A stretch of 64,000 bases of DNA from Rikenellaceae bacterium (GCA_017935625.1 JAGBHC010000029.1:1-64000); one strand, 5' to 3'; shown: positions 44,264 to 53,984, counted from the stretch's first letter. Made by a program: numbers and translations. Notes: a model not told the origin generated them from the sequence alone.

Positions 44264-44587
44264 ATGAACTGGATACTGTTGATTATCGCCGGATTTTTCG
44301 AAACCGGATTCGCCTTCTGCCTGGGCAAGGCCAAAGAGAGCACCGGCACGGGGCACTGGCTCTGGCTGGCGGGCTTTCTGCTGTCGCTCGGCATGAGCAT
44401 GTTCCTGCTCGAGCGGGCCGTACGCACGATTCCCATCGGCACCGCCTATCCCGTCTGGACCGGCATCGGAGCCGTCGGCACCGTACTGGTGGGGATTCTC
44501 TTCTTCAGGGAACCCGTCTCTTTCGGCCGTCTGTTTTTCCTCTCGGCGCTCATCGTCTCCGTCATCGGACTCAAGTTCGTCCATTGA
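44264..44587 (+). CDS. gdx: Small multidrug resistance family transporter, Gdx/SugE type
   Basis: This 107-residue protein has four transmembrane helices, the essential glutamate (E13 in GFFETGF) and the Gdx-like segment PIGTAYPVWTGIGAVGT. Gdx (formerly SugE) exports guanidinium by proton exchange as an antiparallel dimer, whereas EmrE-type relatives export lipophilic cations; the sequence favours Gdx. No guanidine riboswitch fold is evident in the 118 bp upstream, though I cannot fold it rigorously. Confidence 0.8.
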   Translation: MNWILLIIAGFFETGFAFCLGKAKESTGTGHWLWLAGFLLSLGMSMFLLERAVRTIPIGTAYPVWTGIGAVGTVLVGILFFREPVSFGRLFFLSALIVSVIGLKFVH

Positions 44588-44635
44588 ACCGGCTTCGGCC
44601 GGCACGGAGCACCCCTCTGCGGGGTCCCGCCCCGC

Positions 44636-45169
44636 TCACACGACGCAGCGCTGCCGCGCATCTATCTTTTCGACCGACGAACGGGCGATTTCCACCGCCA
44701 GGGCCGCAATGCCCTCGAGGCGCACGACCACCTTCGTCCGGCCGTCCACGCGGATGAGCTCGCCCTCCACATCCCGGAAGTCGCCGCGCAGGATACGCAC
44801 CCTGTCGCCGCGTTCCATGGTGGTATCCACCTCCACCCGGTCGTCGTCGAAGCCCATCAGGAAGATGAAATCGGCCATCTGCTTGTCGGGAATGACCAGC
44901 ACCTTGCCCGTCTCCAGATTGCGCATGTAACGCAGCGTGTAGCCGATGGCCCCGGCCAGTTCGAAAGCCCGCTCGCGCGTGGCGCGCAGGAATACGAGAT
45001 TGGGAACGACCGGCACTTCGACCTTGCGCCTGCGGTCGCTCCACTGCCGGATTTCGGTTCGCACCGGCACGAAACATTCGATTCCCAGCTCCGTGAGCCG
45101 GGTTTTTATCGCCCGCTCCTGCCGGGCGCGGGTAATGGCCGCAAACCAATATAGTCGTTCCTGTTCCAT
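44636..45169 (-). CDS. NusG/UpxY-family transcription antiterminator-like protein
   Basis: This 177-residue protein has an N-terminal NusG domain (about residues 1-105, starting ERLYWFAAITRARQERA) and a C-terminal KOW-type region (about 120-155). In Bacteroides, UpxY proteins of this size are the first genes of capsule operons and let polymerase read through long leaders. Here it stands alone, with no glycosyltransferase or UpxZ next to it, and converges on gdx. Two copies of the dispersed promoter-like repeat lie upstream. The housekeeping NusG is unlikely because no secE or rpl genes are nearby. Confidence 0.75.
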   Translation of the reverse strand: MEQERLYWFAAITRARQERAIKTRLTELGIECFVPVRTEIRQWSDRRRKVEVPVVPNLVFLRATRERAFELAGAIGYTLRYMRNLETGKVLVIPDKQMADFIFLMGFDDDRVEVDTTMERGDRVRILRGDFRDVEGELIRVDGRTKVVVRLEGIAALAVEIARSSVEKIDARQRCVV

Positions 45170-45176
45170 CACAGGA

Positions 45177-45299
45177 CAAATATAGTAATATATTCGCTGA
45201 AAACGAAAGCGCATCCGACTAAAGGAGGATGCGCGTGCGCTCCGCGATTCGTCGGAAGCAAATATCCCCGCTCGCTCAAAACGAAAGCGCATCCGACTT
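45177..45299 (-). repeat. Two promoter-like repeat modules upstream of the NusG/UpxY-like gene
   Basis: On the minus strand the proximal module (TATATTTG at 45177-45184) matches the module proximal to ricT over 34 bp with one mismatch. The distal module ends in GATATTTG near 45259 and is more diverged. Between them is an 8-bp inverted repeat, GCGCATCC with GGATGCGC. From 45300 to 45441 I see nothing else. Confidence 0.75.
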
Positions 45300-45441
45300 T
45301 CACCATACGACACGGTCTCCCCGGCCGCGGAGGTCGAAGTCCGCAAGGCCCGGACACGGAATCCGGACATAAAGCTCGGGCACGGGAGCCGCCCAACGGG
45401 TTCCGACACAGAGACCCGGAGCCCTTTTCAGTTCCCCGGAA

Positions 45442-46809
45442 TCAGGCTGCGGCCGGAATCGCCGGACCGCCCTTCCGGCTTCGGCTCCTGAGCCGCCGGA
45501 TGACCCACCGATAGGCCGGAATCAGGAACAGGCAGGCCGCGAACCAGGCCGAAGGGTCGCCGTAGCAGACCCCCGTATAGCCCATCGCCGGCACTATCCA
45601 CAGGCTGACCGCCGCACGGTCCACCATCTCGAACACGCCCGAGAGCATGGCCAGCCGGCTGAATCCCAGCCCCTGAATGCTGTACCTCAACAGACAGAGG
45701 GTGCCCAGCGGTACATAGTAGGTGGAGGAGATGTAGAGAAACTGGCAGGCCTTATCGAGAATCTCCGTCTCGCCCGCCTCGACGAACCACATCGCCAGCG
45801 GCCGCGCATAGAGGTGCAGCACCGCGAAGCAGAACACGCAGTAGCACACCACCATGAAGAAAGCGGCCTTCAATCCCCTGCCGATACGCTCCAGGCGTCC
45901 GGCCCCCAGGTTCTGTCCGCAGTAGGTGGCCATCGCGATACCCAGACTCTCGAAGGGGCAGATGAAGAACATCTTGATGCGCATGCCCGTCGTGAAGGCC
46001 GCCACGCACGCGGTTCCCAACGCATTGTTGGAGCTCTGGAGCATGATGCTTCCGATAGCCGTAATCGAGAACTGGAGTCCCATCGGAATCCCCATCCCCA
46101 GCAGCCGGAGCGCATACTGGCGGCGCAGACGCCGCTCGTCGGGCTCCATGCGCAGGATGTCGAACTTGCGGAACATGTAGACCAGGCACAGCACGGCCGA
46201 AACCCCCTGCGAGGTGACCGTCGCCACGGCGGCTCCGCCCACGCCCCACCCGAACACCAGGATGAAGAGCAGGTCGAGCACGATGTTGAGCAGCGTCGAG
46301 AAGAGCAGGAACCAGAAGGGCGTCTTGCTGTCGCCCAGCGCGCGGATGATGCCGGCCAGCAGATTGTAGAGAAAGGTGAACGGGATACCCAGAAAGGTGA
46401 CCAGCAGATAGATGTACGCACCCCGGAATATCTCGTCGGGAGTCTGCATCGAGCGCAGTATCCGGCCGCACGAGAGCGCGGTGACCAGGGTGAGCGTCAC
46501 GGAGATGATGACCGCCAGCCAGAGGGCGTTATAGACGAAGGAGCGCATCTGCTTGTAGCGATGCGCTCCGAAAGTCTGTGCCACGGGGATTCCGAACCCG
46601 CAGCAGCATCCCAGGCAGAATCCGATGATGAGAAAGGTTACGGAGGTACTCGCCCCCACGGCCGCCAAATCGCGGATTCCCAGAAAACGCCCCACTATCG
46701 ACGCATCGATAAGGTTGTAGGTCTGTTGCAACAGGTTGCCCAGAATCAGGGGCATCGAAAAATTGAAAATCAGCCGCAGCGGCGAACCCGCCGTCATCTC
46801 CTTTACCAT
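45442..46809 (-). CDS. MATE family efflux transporter
   Basis: This 455-residue inner-membrane protein has about twelve transmembrane helices in two halves, with MATE-type features such as PLILGNLLQQTYNLIDASIVG near the N-terminus and AVGASTSVTF. Such proteins export cationic drugs or metabolites using Na+ or H+. It begins 43 bp after galM on the same strand, so it may be co-transcribed with the arabinose genes or simply adjacent. The substrate cannot be told from sequence. Confidence 0.87.
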   Translation of the reverse strand: MVKEMTAGSPLRLIFNFSMPLILGNLLQQTYNLIDASIVGRFLGIRDLAAVGASTSVTFLIIGFCLGCCCGFGIPVAQTFGAHRYKQMRSFVYNALWLAVIISVTLTLVTALSCGRILRSMQTPDEIFRGAYIYLLVTFLGIPFTFLYNLLAGIIRALGDSKTPFWFLLFSTLLNIVLDLLFILVFGWGVGGAAVATVTSQGVSAVLCLVYMFRKFDILRMEPDERRLRRQYALRLLGMGIPMGLQFSITAIGSIMLQSSNNALGTACVAAFTTGMRIKMFFICPFESLGIAMATYCGQNLGAGRLERIGRGLKAAFFMVVCYCVFCFAVLHLYARPLAMWFVEAGETEILDKACQFLYISSTYYVPLGTLCLLRYSIQGLGFSRLAMLSGVFEMVDRAAVSLWIVPAMGYTGVCYGDPSAWFAACLFLIPAYRWVIRRLRSRSRKGGPAIPAAA

Positions 46810-46852
46810 TCCGTCTCCTCCTTCGTCCCGCCCCGCGGGACATGCTTCTTCT

Positions 46853-47986
46853 CTATCTTACGCCGAACGTGTAGCTTGCGATTTGCGTATAGGTCTGTCC
46901 CGGCTCCAGCACCGAACTGGGGAAGTTCTCGTGGTTGGGAGCGTCGGGGAAGTTCTGCGTCTCCAGTGCGATGCCCGTGCGGAAGGTGTTCTTCTCGCCG
47001 CGTTTGCCGGTATCCTTGCCCGCGAAGGCGTTGCCGCTGTAGAACTGCAGGGCGGGCTGGTCGGTGCGGACGGTCATCACGATGCCCGTCGAGGGCTCGT
47101 AGACCTCGGCCGCAACCGGGGTCCGCTCACGCGACCGCTTGTTGAGCACCCAGTTGTGGTCGTATCCCTTGCCGAACTTCAGCGCCTCGAAATCGGCGTC
47201 GATGCGCTCGCCGATGGCGGTCGGGGTACGGAAATCGAGCGGCGTGCCCTCCACGCCGGCAATCTCGCCGGTGGGAATCAGCGCCGCATCGGTGGGCGTA
47301 AAGCTGTCGGCGTCAATCATCAGGATGTGCGAATCGGTGCTTTTGGCATTGGTTCCGTGCAGATTGAAATAGCAGTGCGAGGTGGGATTCAGCACGGTGG
47401 GCGCATCGGTCGTGGCACGGTACGTCACCGTGAACGAGTTGTCGGGAGTCACCGCATAGGTCACCTCGATGGAGAGGTTGCCGGGGAATCCCTGCTCGCC
47501 GTCGGGCGAAAGGTAGGAGAGGGTGAGGCGCTCGCCGGTCGCCTCCTTCACGTCCCACACGCAGTTGTAGAAGCCCTTGCTTCCGCCGTGCAGGGTGTTC
47601 TCCCCTTCGTTCACGTCGAGCTGGTAGAGGGTCTCGCCCAGCGTGAACTGTCCCTTGCCGATGCGGTTGCCGTAACGACCCACGACGGGGCCGCAGAAGA
47701 GGTCGTTGGAGCCCAGATACCCTTCGATATTCTCATAGCCCCACACCACGTCCGTGAAACCGCCCTGCGCATTGGGGACCCACATGTCCACCACGCGGGC
47801 GCCGTAATTGGTGACCTGCACCGTCATTCCGTTCTCGTTGGCCAGGGTGTAAAGCGACACCGGCTTGCCGTCTATCTCGGTTGCGAAAGCCGCGGCATCG
47901 AACAGTTCCACCGCACTCTCGGGTGCCTTCTGCGTGCAGGCGGCCAGCGCCAGCATCGCAAAGGCCGTTAAAATCATCTTTTTCAT
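46853..47986 (-). CDS. galM: Exported aldose 1-epimerase (galactose mutarotase) lipoprotein
   Basis: GalM interconverts alpha and beta anomers of free sugars. This 377-residue protein has a lipoprotein signal (MKKMILTAFAMLALAAC), so it acts outside the cytoplasm. GalM motifs are present: GRYGNRIGKGQF, NPTSHCYFNL with the catalytic His, and GIALETQNFPDAPNH with the catalytic Glu. It follows araB by 97 bp and probably prepares the anomer of arabinose taken up by the operon's symporter. Confidence 0.9.
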   Translation of the reverse strand: MKKMILTAFAMLALAACTQKAPESAVELFDAAAFATEIDGKPVSLYTLANENGMTVQVTNYGARVVDMWVPNAQGGFTDVVWGYENIEGYLGSNDLFCGPVVGRYGNRIGKGQFTLGETLYQLDVNEGENTLHGGSKGFYNCVWDVKEATGERLTLSYLSPDGEQGFPGNLSIEVTYAVTPDNSFTVTYRATTDAPTVLNPTSHCYFNLHGTNAKSTDSHILMIDADSFTPTDAALIPTGEIAGVEGTPLDFRTPTAIGERIDADFEALKFGKGYDHNWVLNKRSRERTPVAAEVYEPSTGIVMTVRTDQPALQFYSGNAFAGKDTGKRGEKNTFRTGIALETQNFPDAPNHENFPSSVLEPGQTYTQIASYTFGVR

Positions 47987-48083
47987 ACTATTCTCAAATT
48001 CCTTTCCTTCGGGCGTTCCGCATAAAAGAACCCGTCGGGATACGATTTTATTGCTGTTTCTTCCTCTTTTTTCGAGACGCGGG

Positions 48084-49715
48084 TCAGAACCCCTCCTTTT
48101 CGGTGAACCGTCCCAGGGCCACGTACTTCTCGTAGAGTTTGTCGTAGGCCGCCGCACGGTCGGGGTCGGGAGTGTAGGTACGGTCGAAACCCTGCCCCAT
48201 CGCCCGCTGCGCCTGCTCCACATTGGTATAGATGCCCGAAGCCACGGCTGCGAACATCGCCGCGCCGAAAGCGCAGGTCTGGTCGGTGCGGGCCACCTTG
48301 ATGGGCATGTTCATCACATCGGCCATGGTCTGCATCACGAAGGGCGACTTCTTGGCCACGCCGCCCAGTCCGATGACGCCCTCCACCTGCACGCCCTCGC
48401 GCCGCAGACGTTCGACGATGGCACGCGAACCGTAGGCCGTAGCCTCGACCAAAGCCCGGAAGATGCGCGGAGCCGACGAGCCGAGCGTCAGACCGGCGAT
48501 GGCTCCCTTCACCTCCTGATTGGCATCGGGGGTGCGGCGTCCGTTCATCCAGTCCACCGCGACGATGGTGGACTCCTCCACCGGAATCTGCGCGGCCGCC
48601 TCGCTCAGACGGGGAATAATCTCTCCCAGCACATCGGTGCGTTCGGGCAGCAGCTCGCTGATGCCCCACCCGATGACGTTCTTGAACCAGGCGTAGATGT
48701 CGCCGAAGGCCGACTGTCCGGCCTCGAGACCCATGTATCCCGGAATCACCGAGCCGTCCACCTGACCGCAGATGCCGGCCACCAGTTTCCCTTCGACGGC
48801 CTTGTAATCCGCGATGAGGATGTCGCAGGTCGAGGTGCCGATGGCACGGGCCAGCACGTTGGGGGTGATTTCACCGCCCACGGCGCCCATGTGGCAGTCG
48901 AACGCGCTGACGCCCACCACCACGTCGGTGCTCAGGCCGAGACGCCGGGCCCATTCGTCCGTGAGCGTTCCCACCTTGCAGTCGCTGGTGCGGGTGTCGC
49001 GGTAGAGCCGGCCGCGCATGCCGGCCAGCAGCGGGTCGAGCGCCGTGAGGAACTCCTCCGAGGGGAGTCCGTCCCAGCTCTCGTGCCACATGGCCTTGTG
49101 CCCCGCGGCACAACGGCTGCGCACCACCTCCTTGGGTTTGACGATGCCCGTGAGCAGGGCCGTCATCCAGTCGCAGTGCTCAATCCACGAATAGGCCTTC
49201 TCGCGCACCTGCCGGTTGCTGCGCAGGATATGCAGCATCTTGGCCCACACCCACTCCGAAGAGTAGATGCCGCCCTCGTACTGCGTGTAGTCGGTCTGCC
49301 AGATTTTGGCCAGCCTGTTTATCTCGGCCGCCTCTTTCACGGCGGTGTGGTCCTTCCACAGCACGAACATCGCATCGGGATTCTCGGCGAACTCCGGCAG
49401 CATCGCCAGCGGAGTGCCCTCGCGGTCGGTGAGCACGGGCGTGGAGCCCGTGGTGTCGAACGAGATGCCGGTCACCCCCGCAGCCACTTCGGGCGGACAC
49501 TGGGCCAGCGCCTCGCGCACCACGTATATCATCACGTCGATGTAGTCCTGCGGATGCTGCCGGTAGCGGTTCTCCACCGGATTGCAGTAGAGCCCCTTGC
49601 TCCAGCGCGGATAATTCATGACGGCCGACGCCATCTCGCGGCCGTTGGAGGCATCGACCACCACCGAACGGGCGGAGTCGCTGCCGTAGTCTATTCCTAT
49701 TACATATTTTGCCAT
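48084..49715 (-). CDS. araB: L-ribulokinase
   Basis: AraB phosphorylates L-ribulose. The 543-residue protein is an FGGY-family kinase with the N-terminal ATP-binding motif GIDYGSDSARSVVVD, the ISFDTTGSTPVLTD segment, and the second nucleotide motif VEGVIGLGGVAKKSPF. It lies 4 bp after araD and between araD and galM in the arabinose operon. Confidence 0.94.
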   Translation of the reverse strand: MAKYVIGIDYGSDSARSVVVDASNGREMASAVMNYPRWSKGLYCNPVENRYRQHPQDYIDVMIYVVREALAQCPPEVAAGVTGISFDTTGSTPVLTDREGTPLAMLPEFAENPDAMFVLWKDHTAVKEAAEINRLAKIWQTDYTQYEGGIYSSEWVWAKMLHILRSNRQVREKAYSWIEHCDWMTALLTGIVKPKEVVRSRCAAGHKAMWHESWDGLPSEEFLTALDPLLAGMRGRLYRDTRTSDCKVGTLTDEWARRLGLSTDVVVGVSAFDCHMGAVGGEITPNVLARAIGTSTCDILIADYKAVEGKLVAGICGQVDGSVIPGYMGLEAGQSAFGDIYAWFKNVIGWGISELLPERTDVLGEIIPRLSEAAAQIPVEESTIVAVDWMNGRRTPDANQEVKGAIAGLTLGSSAPRIFRALVEATAYGSRAIVERLRREGVQVEGVIGLGGVAKKSPFVMQTMADVMNMPIKVARTDQTCAFGAAMFAAVASGIYTNVEQAQRAMGQGFDRTYTPDPDRAAAYDKLYEKYVALGRFTEKEGF

Positions 49716-49719
49716 AGCC

Positions 49720-50412
49720 TTATCTCTTCTTCTGTCCGTAGTAGGCGTTCTTGCCGTGCTTGCGGTTGTAGTGCTTTTCGGTGAGCAGCGGATTCATGGT
49801 CATGGCCGGATTGATGGTCCGGGCGATGAAGGTCATGCGGGCCACCTCCTCGAGCACCACGCTGTTGTGCACCGCCTCATCGGGGGTTTTGCCCCAGGTG
49901 AAGGGTCCGTGGTTGGCCACCAGCACCCCGGGCGTGTGCATCGGATTGCGACCGGCGAAACGCTCGACGATGACCGTGCCGGTCTGCCGTTCGTAGTCGC
50001 CCTCCACCTCCTCGCGGGTCATGTCGCGGGTACAGGGCACCTCGCCGTAGAAGTAGTCGGCATGCGTGGTTCCGGTCACCGGCAGGTCGGTCGTGGCCTG
50101 CGCCCAGGCCGTGGCATAGGTAGAGTGGGTGTGCACGATGCCTCCCACCTCGGGGAAAGCCTTGTAAATCTCCAGATGGGTGGGTGTGTCGGAGGAGGGA
50201 TTGAGTTCTCCCTCCACCACACGTCCCTCGAGGTCCACCACCACCATGTCCTCCGCTTTCATCACGTCGTAGCCCACGCCGCTGGGTTTGATGACCACCA
50301 GCCCCTTTTCGCGGTCTATTCCGCTGACGTTGCCCCAGGTGAAAATCACCAGACCGTGTTTCACCAGGTCGAGATTGGCCTTGAAGACCTCCTGTTTGAG
50401 TTGTTCGAGCAT
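49720..50412 (-). CDS. araD: L-ribulose-5-phosphate 4-epimerase
   Basis: AraD converts L-ribulose-5-phosphate to D-xylulose-5-phosphate. The 230-residue class II aldolase-fold protein has the zinc-binding segment [12 protein letters not shown], the [16 protein letters not shown] region and the usual C-terminal HGKNAYYGQ. Its product feeds the transketolase encoded at 34.9 kb. The start is 29 bp after the symporter stop. Confidence 0.94.
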   Translation of the reverse strand: MLEQLKQEVFKANLDLVKHGLVIFTWGNVSGIDREKGLVVIKPSGVGYDVMKAEDMVVVDLEGRVVEGELNPSSDTPTHLEIYKAFPEVGGIVHTHSTYATAWAQATTDLPVTGTTHADYFYGEVPCTRDMTREEVEGDYERQTGTVIVERFAGRNPMHTPGVLVANHGPFTWGKTPDEAVHNSVVLEEVARMTFIARTINPAMTMNPLLTEKHYNRKHGKNAYYGQKKR

Positions 50413-50441
50413 AATTTGAAAATTACGTTAAACTTCGCTTT

Positions 50442-52322
50442 CTACCAGAACACGGCATAGAGCACCACCAGAATGGCGACGATGCCTATCGAGCCCATCA
50501 CCAGCCCCGGATTCATGTCGAAAATCTTGGGGTCGTAGTCGTAGGCCTTTTCGTCCTTGGTCTTGCTCTTTCCGTTGGTGTAGAGTATGAGTCCGACGAA
50601 CGCCAGCAGCACCGCCATCACGAAGATGGCCTCGAAGGCATAGTGGGCATACTCGCCGGAGTAGATGATGCCGAGCACCGTGCACACCGCAGCGGCGGCG
50701 AACATGCCGTAGGAGTGTTTCACCAGGTTGGCCTTGACGGCGGGGCTCTCGTCCGTATCCTTCACGCTGTGCGCCTTGTCGAGCAGCGAAATGGTCACGG
50801 CGATTACCACCAGGATGATGAAGACATATCCCATACGCAGCTGGAAGCCCATGTCGGGGAAGATGTACTTGATGAGGATGCCGGCCGGAAGCGTCGCGAT
50901 GGAGGTCCACAGCGCGGCGGCATTGGTCGCCTTTTTCCAGATGAGCGCCATGCCGAACACCACCACCACTCCCGGATAGATATATCCCGAATACTCCTGA
51001 ATGTACTGGAACGCCTGGTCCAGACCGCCCAGCAGCGGCTTGGCGGCCACCATGGCGATGAGCAGCGACACCAGCGCCACGATGCGGCCCACCTTCACCA
51101 GCTGTTTCTCGCTGGCCTTCTTGTTGATGAGCTGTTTGTAGATATCCATCGTGAAGATGGTCGAGGTGGAGTTGAGCATCGAAGCCAGCGACGACACGAT
51201 GGCTGCGACCAGCGCCGCGAAGGCCAGGCCCTTGATGCCTACCGGGGCGAAGTTGCGCAGCAGCCACGGATAGGCGTTGTCGGCCTTGGCGATGGTGCCC
51301 GAAAGGCCCTCCGAGATTTCGGGATGGGTGAAGAGCACGTAGGCGGTGATGCCGGGAATGACCACGATGATGGGGATGAGAATCTTCAGGTAGCCCGCGA
51401 AGATGAGACCCTTCTTGGCCTCGTGGATGTTCTTGGCGGCCAGACCCTTCTGAATGATATACTGGTTGAAGCCCCAGTAACCGATGTTGGTCAGCCAGAT
51501 GGCGCCGAAAATCAGGGCCAGGCCGGGCAGGTCCTTGTAGATGTCGAACTGTTCGCCGGTGGCGGGGTCGCTGACCAGCGTACCCTCGGGAATCACCATG
51601 TTGAAGTGTTTGTCGCCCGCGGTGCCGATAATGGTCTGGTAGATGTTCCGGAAGCCCTCCAGCGCACTGCCCGAAGCCATGTCGGTGGTGGTGGGGTCGG
51701 CCGCCTTGAGGGCGAAATAGGCGGTGATGAGACCGCCGCCCACCAGGAACACCACCTGAATCACATCGGTCCAGGCCACGGCCTTCAGACCTCCGTAAAT
51801 CGAGTAGATGCCCGAGAAGATGAGCAGTGCCACCACGCCCGTCATCATCGGGATGCCCATAATCTGCTCCATGGCCATGGCGCCCAGCCAGGCCACCGAG
51901 GTGAGATTCACGAAGAGGTAGAGCAGCAGCCAGAAGATGGAGAATGCCAGCGACACACCCTTGCCGTAGCGGTCGTTGAGCAGCTGCGGCATGGTGTAGA
52001 TTTTCTTCTCTATCATCAGCGGCAGCAGATATTTGGCCACCACGATGAGCGTGATGGCGGCAATCCACTCATAGGCGGCGATGCCCAGTCCGATGCGGAA
52101 GCCCGAACCCGACATGCCGATGAAGTGCTCGGCCGAAATGTTGGCGGCAATGAGGGAGGCTCCGATGGCCCACCAGGTCAGCGAGCGGCTGGCCAGGAAG
52201 TAGTCCGAGGAGTTCTTCTCCACGCCCTTCTTGTCGCGCGACACCCAAAGTCCGATGCCCACGATGACGACGGCATAGACGATGAAGACCGCATAGTCGA
52301 TAAATGTAAATCCTGCGTTCAT
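50442..52322 (-). CDS. Sodium/sugar symporter (SSS family)
   Basis: This 626-residue inner-membrane protein has about 14 predicted transmembrane helices and SGLT-type motifs, including SLIAANISAEHFIGMSGSG and FSGIYSIYGGLKAVAWTDV. Position in the arabinose operon, 78 bp after araA and 29 bp before araD, indicates L-arabinose as substrate with Na+ as coupling ion. Direct evidence of specificity is lacking. Confidence 0.9.
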   Translation of the reverse strand: MNAGFTFIDYAVFIVYAVVIVGIGLWVSRDKKGVEKNSSDYFLASRSLTWWAIGASLIAANISAEHFIGMSGSGFRIGLGIAAYEWIAAITLIVVAKYLLPLMIEKKIYTMPQLLNDRYGKGVSLAFSIFWLLLYLFVNLTSVAWLGAMAMEQIMGIPMMTGVVALLIFSGIYSIYGGLKAVAWTDVIQVVFLVGGGLITAYFALKAADPTTTDMASGSALEGFRNIYQTIIGTAGDKHFNMVIPEGTLVSDPATGEQFDIYKDLPGLALIFGAIWLTNIGYWGFNQYIIQKGLAAKNIHEAKKGLIFAGYLKILIPIIVVIPGITAYVLFTHPEISEGLSGTIAKADNAYPWLLRNFAPVGIKGLAFAALVAAIVSSLASMLNSTSTIFTMDIYKQLINKKASEKQLVKVGRIVALVSLLIAMVAAKPLLGGLDQAFQYIQEYSGYIYPGVVVVFGMALIWKKATNAAALWTSIATLPAGILIKYIFPDMGFQLRMGYVFIILVVIAVTISLLDKAHSVKDTDESPAVKANLVKHSYGMFAAAAVCTVLGIIYSGEYAHYAFEAIFVMAVLLAFVGLILYTNGKSKTKDEKAYDYDPKIFDMNPGLVMGSIGIVAILVVLYAVFW

Positions 52323-52400
52323 TTTATTTTAGTAATTTAGATTAGTTGTCCGAGGGGAGCGCCGCCCCCGTTTCCGGGAGCGGCCCGCAGCCCGAAAGCA

Positions 52401-53903
52401 TCAGAATCCTTTCGAGAGCATGTAGTATACCTCGTTGAGTTTGAGTTCGTTCTTGAAGTTACGTATGGTGGTCTGACTGTCGATTGACAGCATCTCGATG
52501 CCGGCGATTTCGGCATAGTCCTCCATGAATTCGCGGGTGAGCGCCTGCGAGAAGCTGGTGTGGTGGGTTCCGCCGGCCAGAATCCAGGCATGGGCGCCGA
52601 CCTCCAGATTGGGCATCGGCTTCCAGAAGGCGTGCGCCACGGGCAGTTTGGGCAGCGCGGCTTCGGTCCGCACCACCTCCACGTCGTTCACTATCATGCG
52701 GAAACGGCTGCCCATGTCCACCAGCGTAGCGGCGATGCCGCTGCCGGGAGCCGTGCCGAAGACCAGACGCGCCGGGTCGGCCTTGCCTCCGATACCCAGC
52801 GGATGCACCTCCAGACGGGGCCTGCCCTCCGCAATCGAGGGGCACACCTCCAGCATGTGGGCCTGGAGAATCGCCGAATCCTCGCCCTTGAAGTTATAGG
52901 TATAGTCCTCCATGAAAGAGGTTCCGCCCTCCAGTCCCCGGGCCATCACCTTCATGGTGCGCAGCAGGGCCGCCGTCTTCCAGTCGCCCTCGGCGCCGAA
53001 GCCGTAGCCCTCGGCCATCAGACGCTGGGCGGCCAGACCGGGAAGCTGGTGCAGACCGTGCAGCGCGTCGAAGTTGGTGGTGAAAGCCTTGATGCCGTTC
53101 TCGCTCAGCAGCGCACGCAGCCCCAGCTCGATGCGGGCGGCCTCCTCGACCGACACGCGGTCCTTGCCTCCCCTGCGGGCTTCGGGCGCCACTTCGTAGC
53201 TCTTGTCATACTCCTCGACCAGCGCCTCCACGTCGGACTTGGAGACCCGCTGCACGTAGCTCACCAGGTCGCCCACCGGATAGTAATCGACATGGTAGCC
53301 CAGCCGGTACTCGGCCTCCACCTTGTCGCCGTCCGTCACGGCCACGTTGTTCATGTTGTCGCCGAAGCGGGCGATTTTCATCCCCTGCGCATCGGCCCAC
53401 GCGATGGCCACGCGCATCCAGGTGTCGATTCGCTTCTGCACCGGCTTCTCCTGCCAGTAGCCCACGACCACCTTCACCGGACGGCGCATGCGGCTCACGA
53501 TGTGGCCGAACTCCCGGTCGCCGTGCGCGCTCTGGTTGAGGTTCATGAAATCCATGTCGATTTCGCTCCACGGAATCTCGCGGTTGAACTGGGTGTGGAA
53601 ATGACACAGGGGCTTGTGAAGAATCTTCAGGCCCGAAATCCACATCTTGGCCGGGGAGAAGGTGTGCATCCAGGTGACAACGCCCACGCACCGGGGCTCG
53701 GAGTTGGCGGCGGAGCAGACGTTGGCCACCTCCTCGGAGGATTTGACAACGGTTTTGAATACGATTTTGGCAGGGAAGCCTGCGGTGGCATTGAGCTGCT
53801 CGACCATCTTCTGCGAATGGTCGGCCACCTGACGGAGCGTCTCCTCTCCGTAGAGGTACTGGCTGCCGGTGACGAACCACACCTCGGGGTTGTTCAGATT
53901 CAT
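52401..53903 (-). CDS. araA: L-arabinose isomerase
   Basis: AraA isomerises L-arabinose to L-ribulose using Mn2+. The 500-residue protein has the expected length and motifs: EVWFVTGSQYLYGEETLRQV at the N-terminus, GVVTWMHTFSPAKMW and a C-terminal AGGTHHTSFS segment with metal-binding His. It is the first gene of araA-symporter-araD-araB-galM, with a -7 box at 53977-53984. No araR or AraC-type regulator is in the window. Confidence 0.95.
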   Translation of the reverse strand: MNLNNPEVWFVTGSQYLYGEETLRQVADHSQKMVEQLNATAGFPAKIVFKTVVKSSEEVANVCSAANSEPRCVGVVTWMHTFSPAKMWISGLKILHKPLCHFHTQFNREIPWSEIDMDFMNLNQSAHGDREFGHIVSRMRRPVKVVVGYWQEKPVQKRIDTWMRVAIAWADAQGMKIARFGDNMNNVAVTDGDKVEAEYRLGYHVDYYPVGDLVSYVQRVSKSDVEALVEEYDKSYEVAPEARRGGKDRVSVEEAARIELGLRALLSENGIKAFTTNFDALHGLHQLPGLAAQRLMAEGYGFGAEGDWKTAALLRTMKVMARGLEGGTSFMEDYTYNFKGEDSAILQAHMLEVCPSIAEGRPRLEVHPLGIGGKADPARLVFGTAPGSGIAATLVDMGSRFRMIVNDVEVVRTEAALPKLPVAHAFWKPMPNLEVGAHAWILAGGTHHTSFSQALTREFMEDYAEIAGIEMLSIDSQTTIRNFKNELKLNEVYYMLSKGF

Positions 53904-53976
53904 AAATAAAGTTATTTTAAGATTTCTATTTTCGTTTTATCGGCAAAAACCGTCGCATCCCGACGATTAAAGCATA

Positions 53977-53984
53977 CAAAGATA
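53977..53984 (-). promoter_or_regulatory. -7 box (TATCTTTG) for the arabinose operon
   Basis: TATCTTTG on the minus strand is 74 bp upstream of araA. The spacer and -33 region are T-rich without TTTG, consistent with an activator-dependent promoter. A short inverted repeat CGTCG-CATCC-CGACG lies in the leader (about 53951-53965). The rest of 53985-54155 has no gene. Confidence 0.55.

Noticed and set aside
44264-44587. SMR gene considered as an EmrE-type multidrug exporter
   Set aside because: PIGTAYPVWTGIGAVGT fits the Gdx/SugE subtype more closely, so a general drug-resistance role is not claimed.
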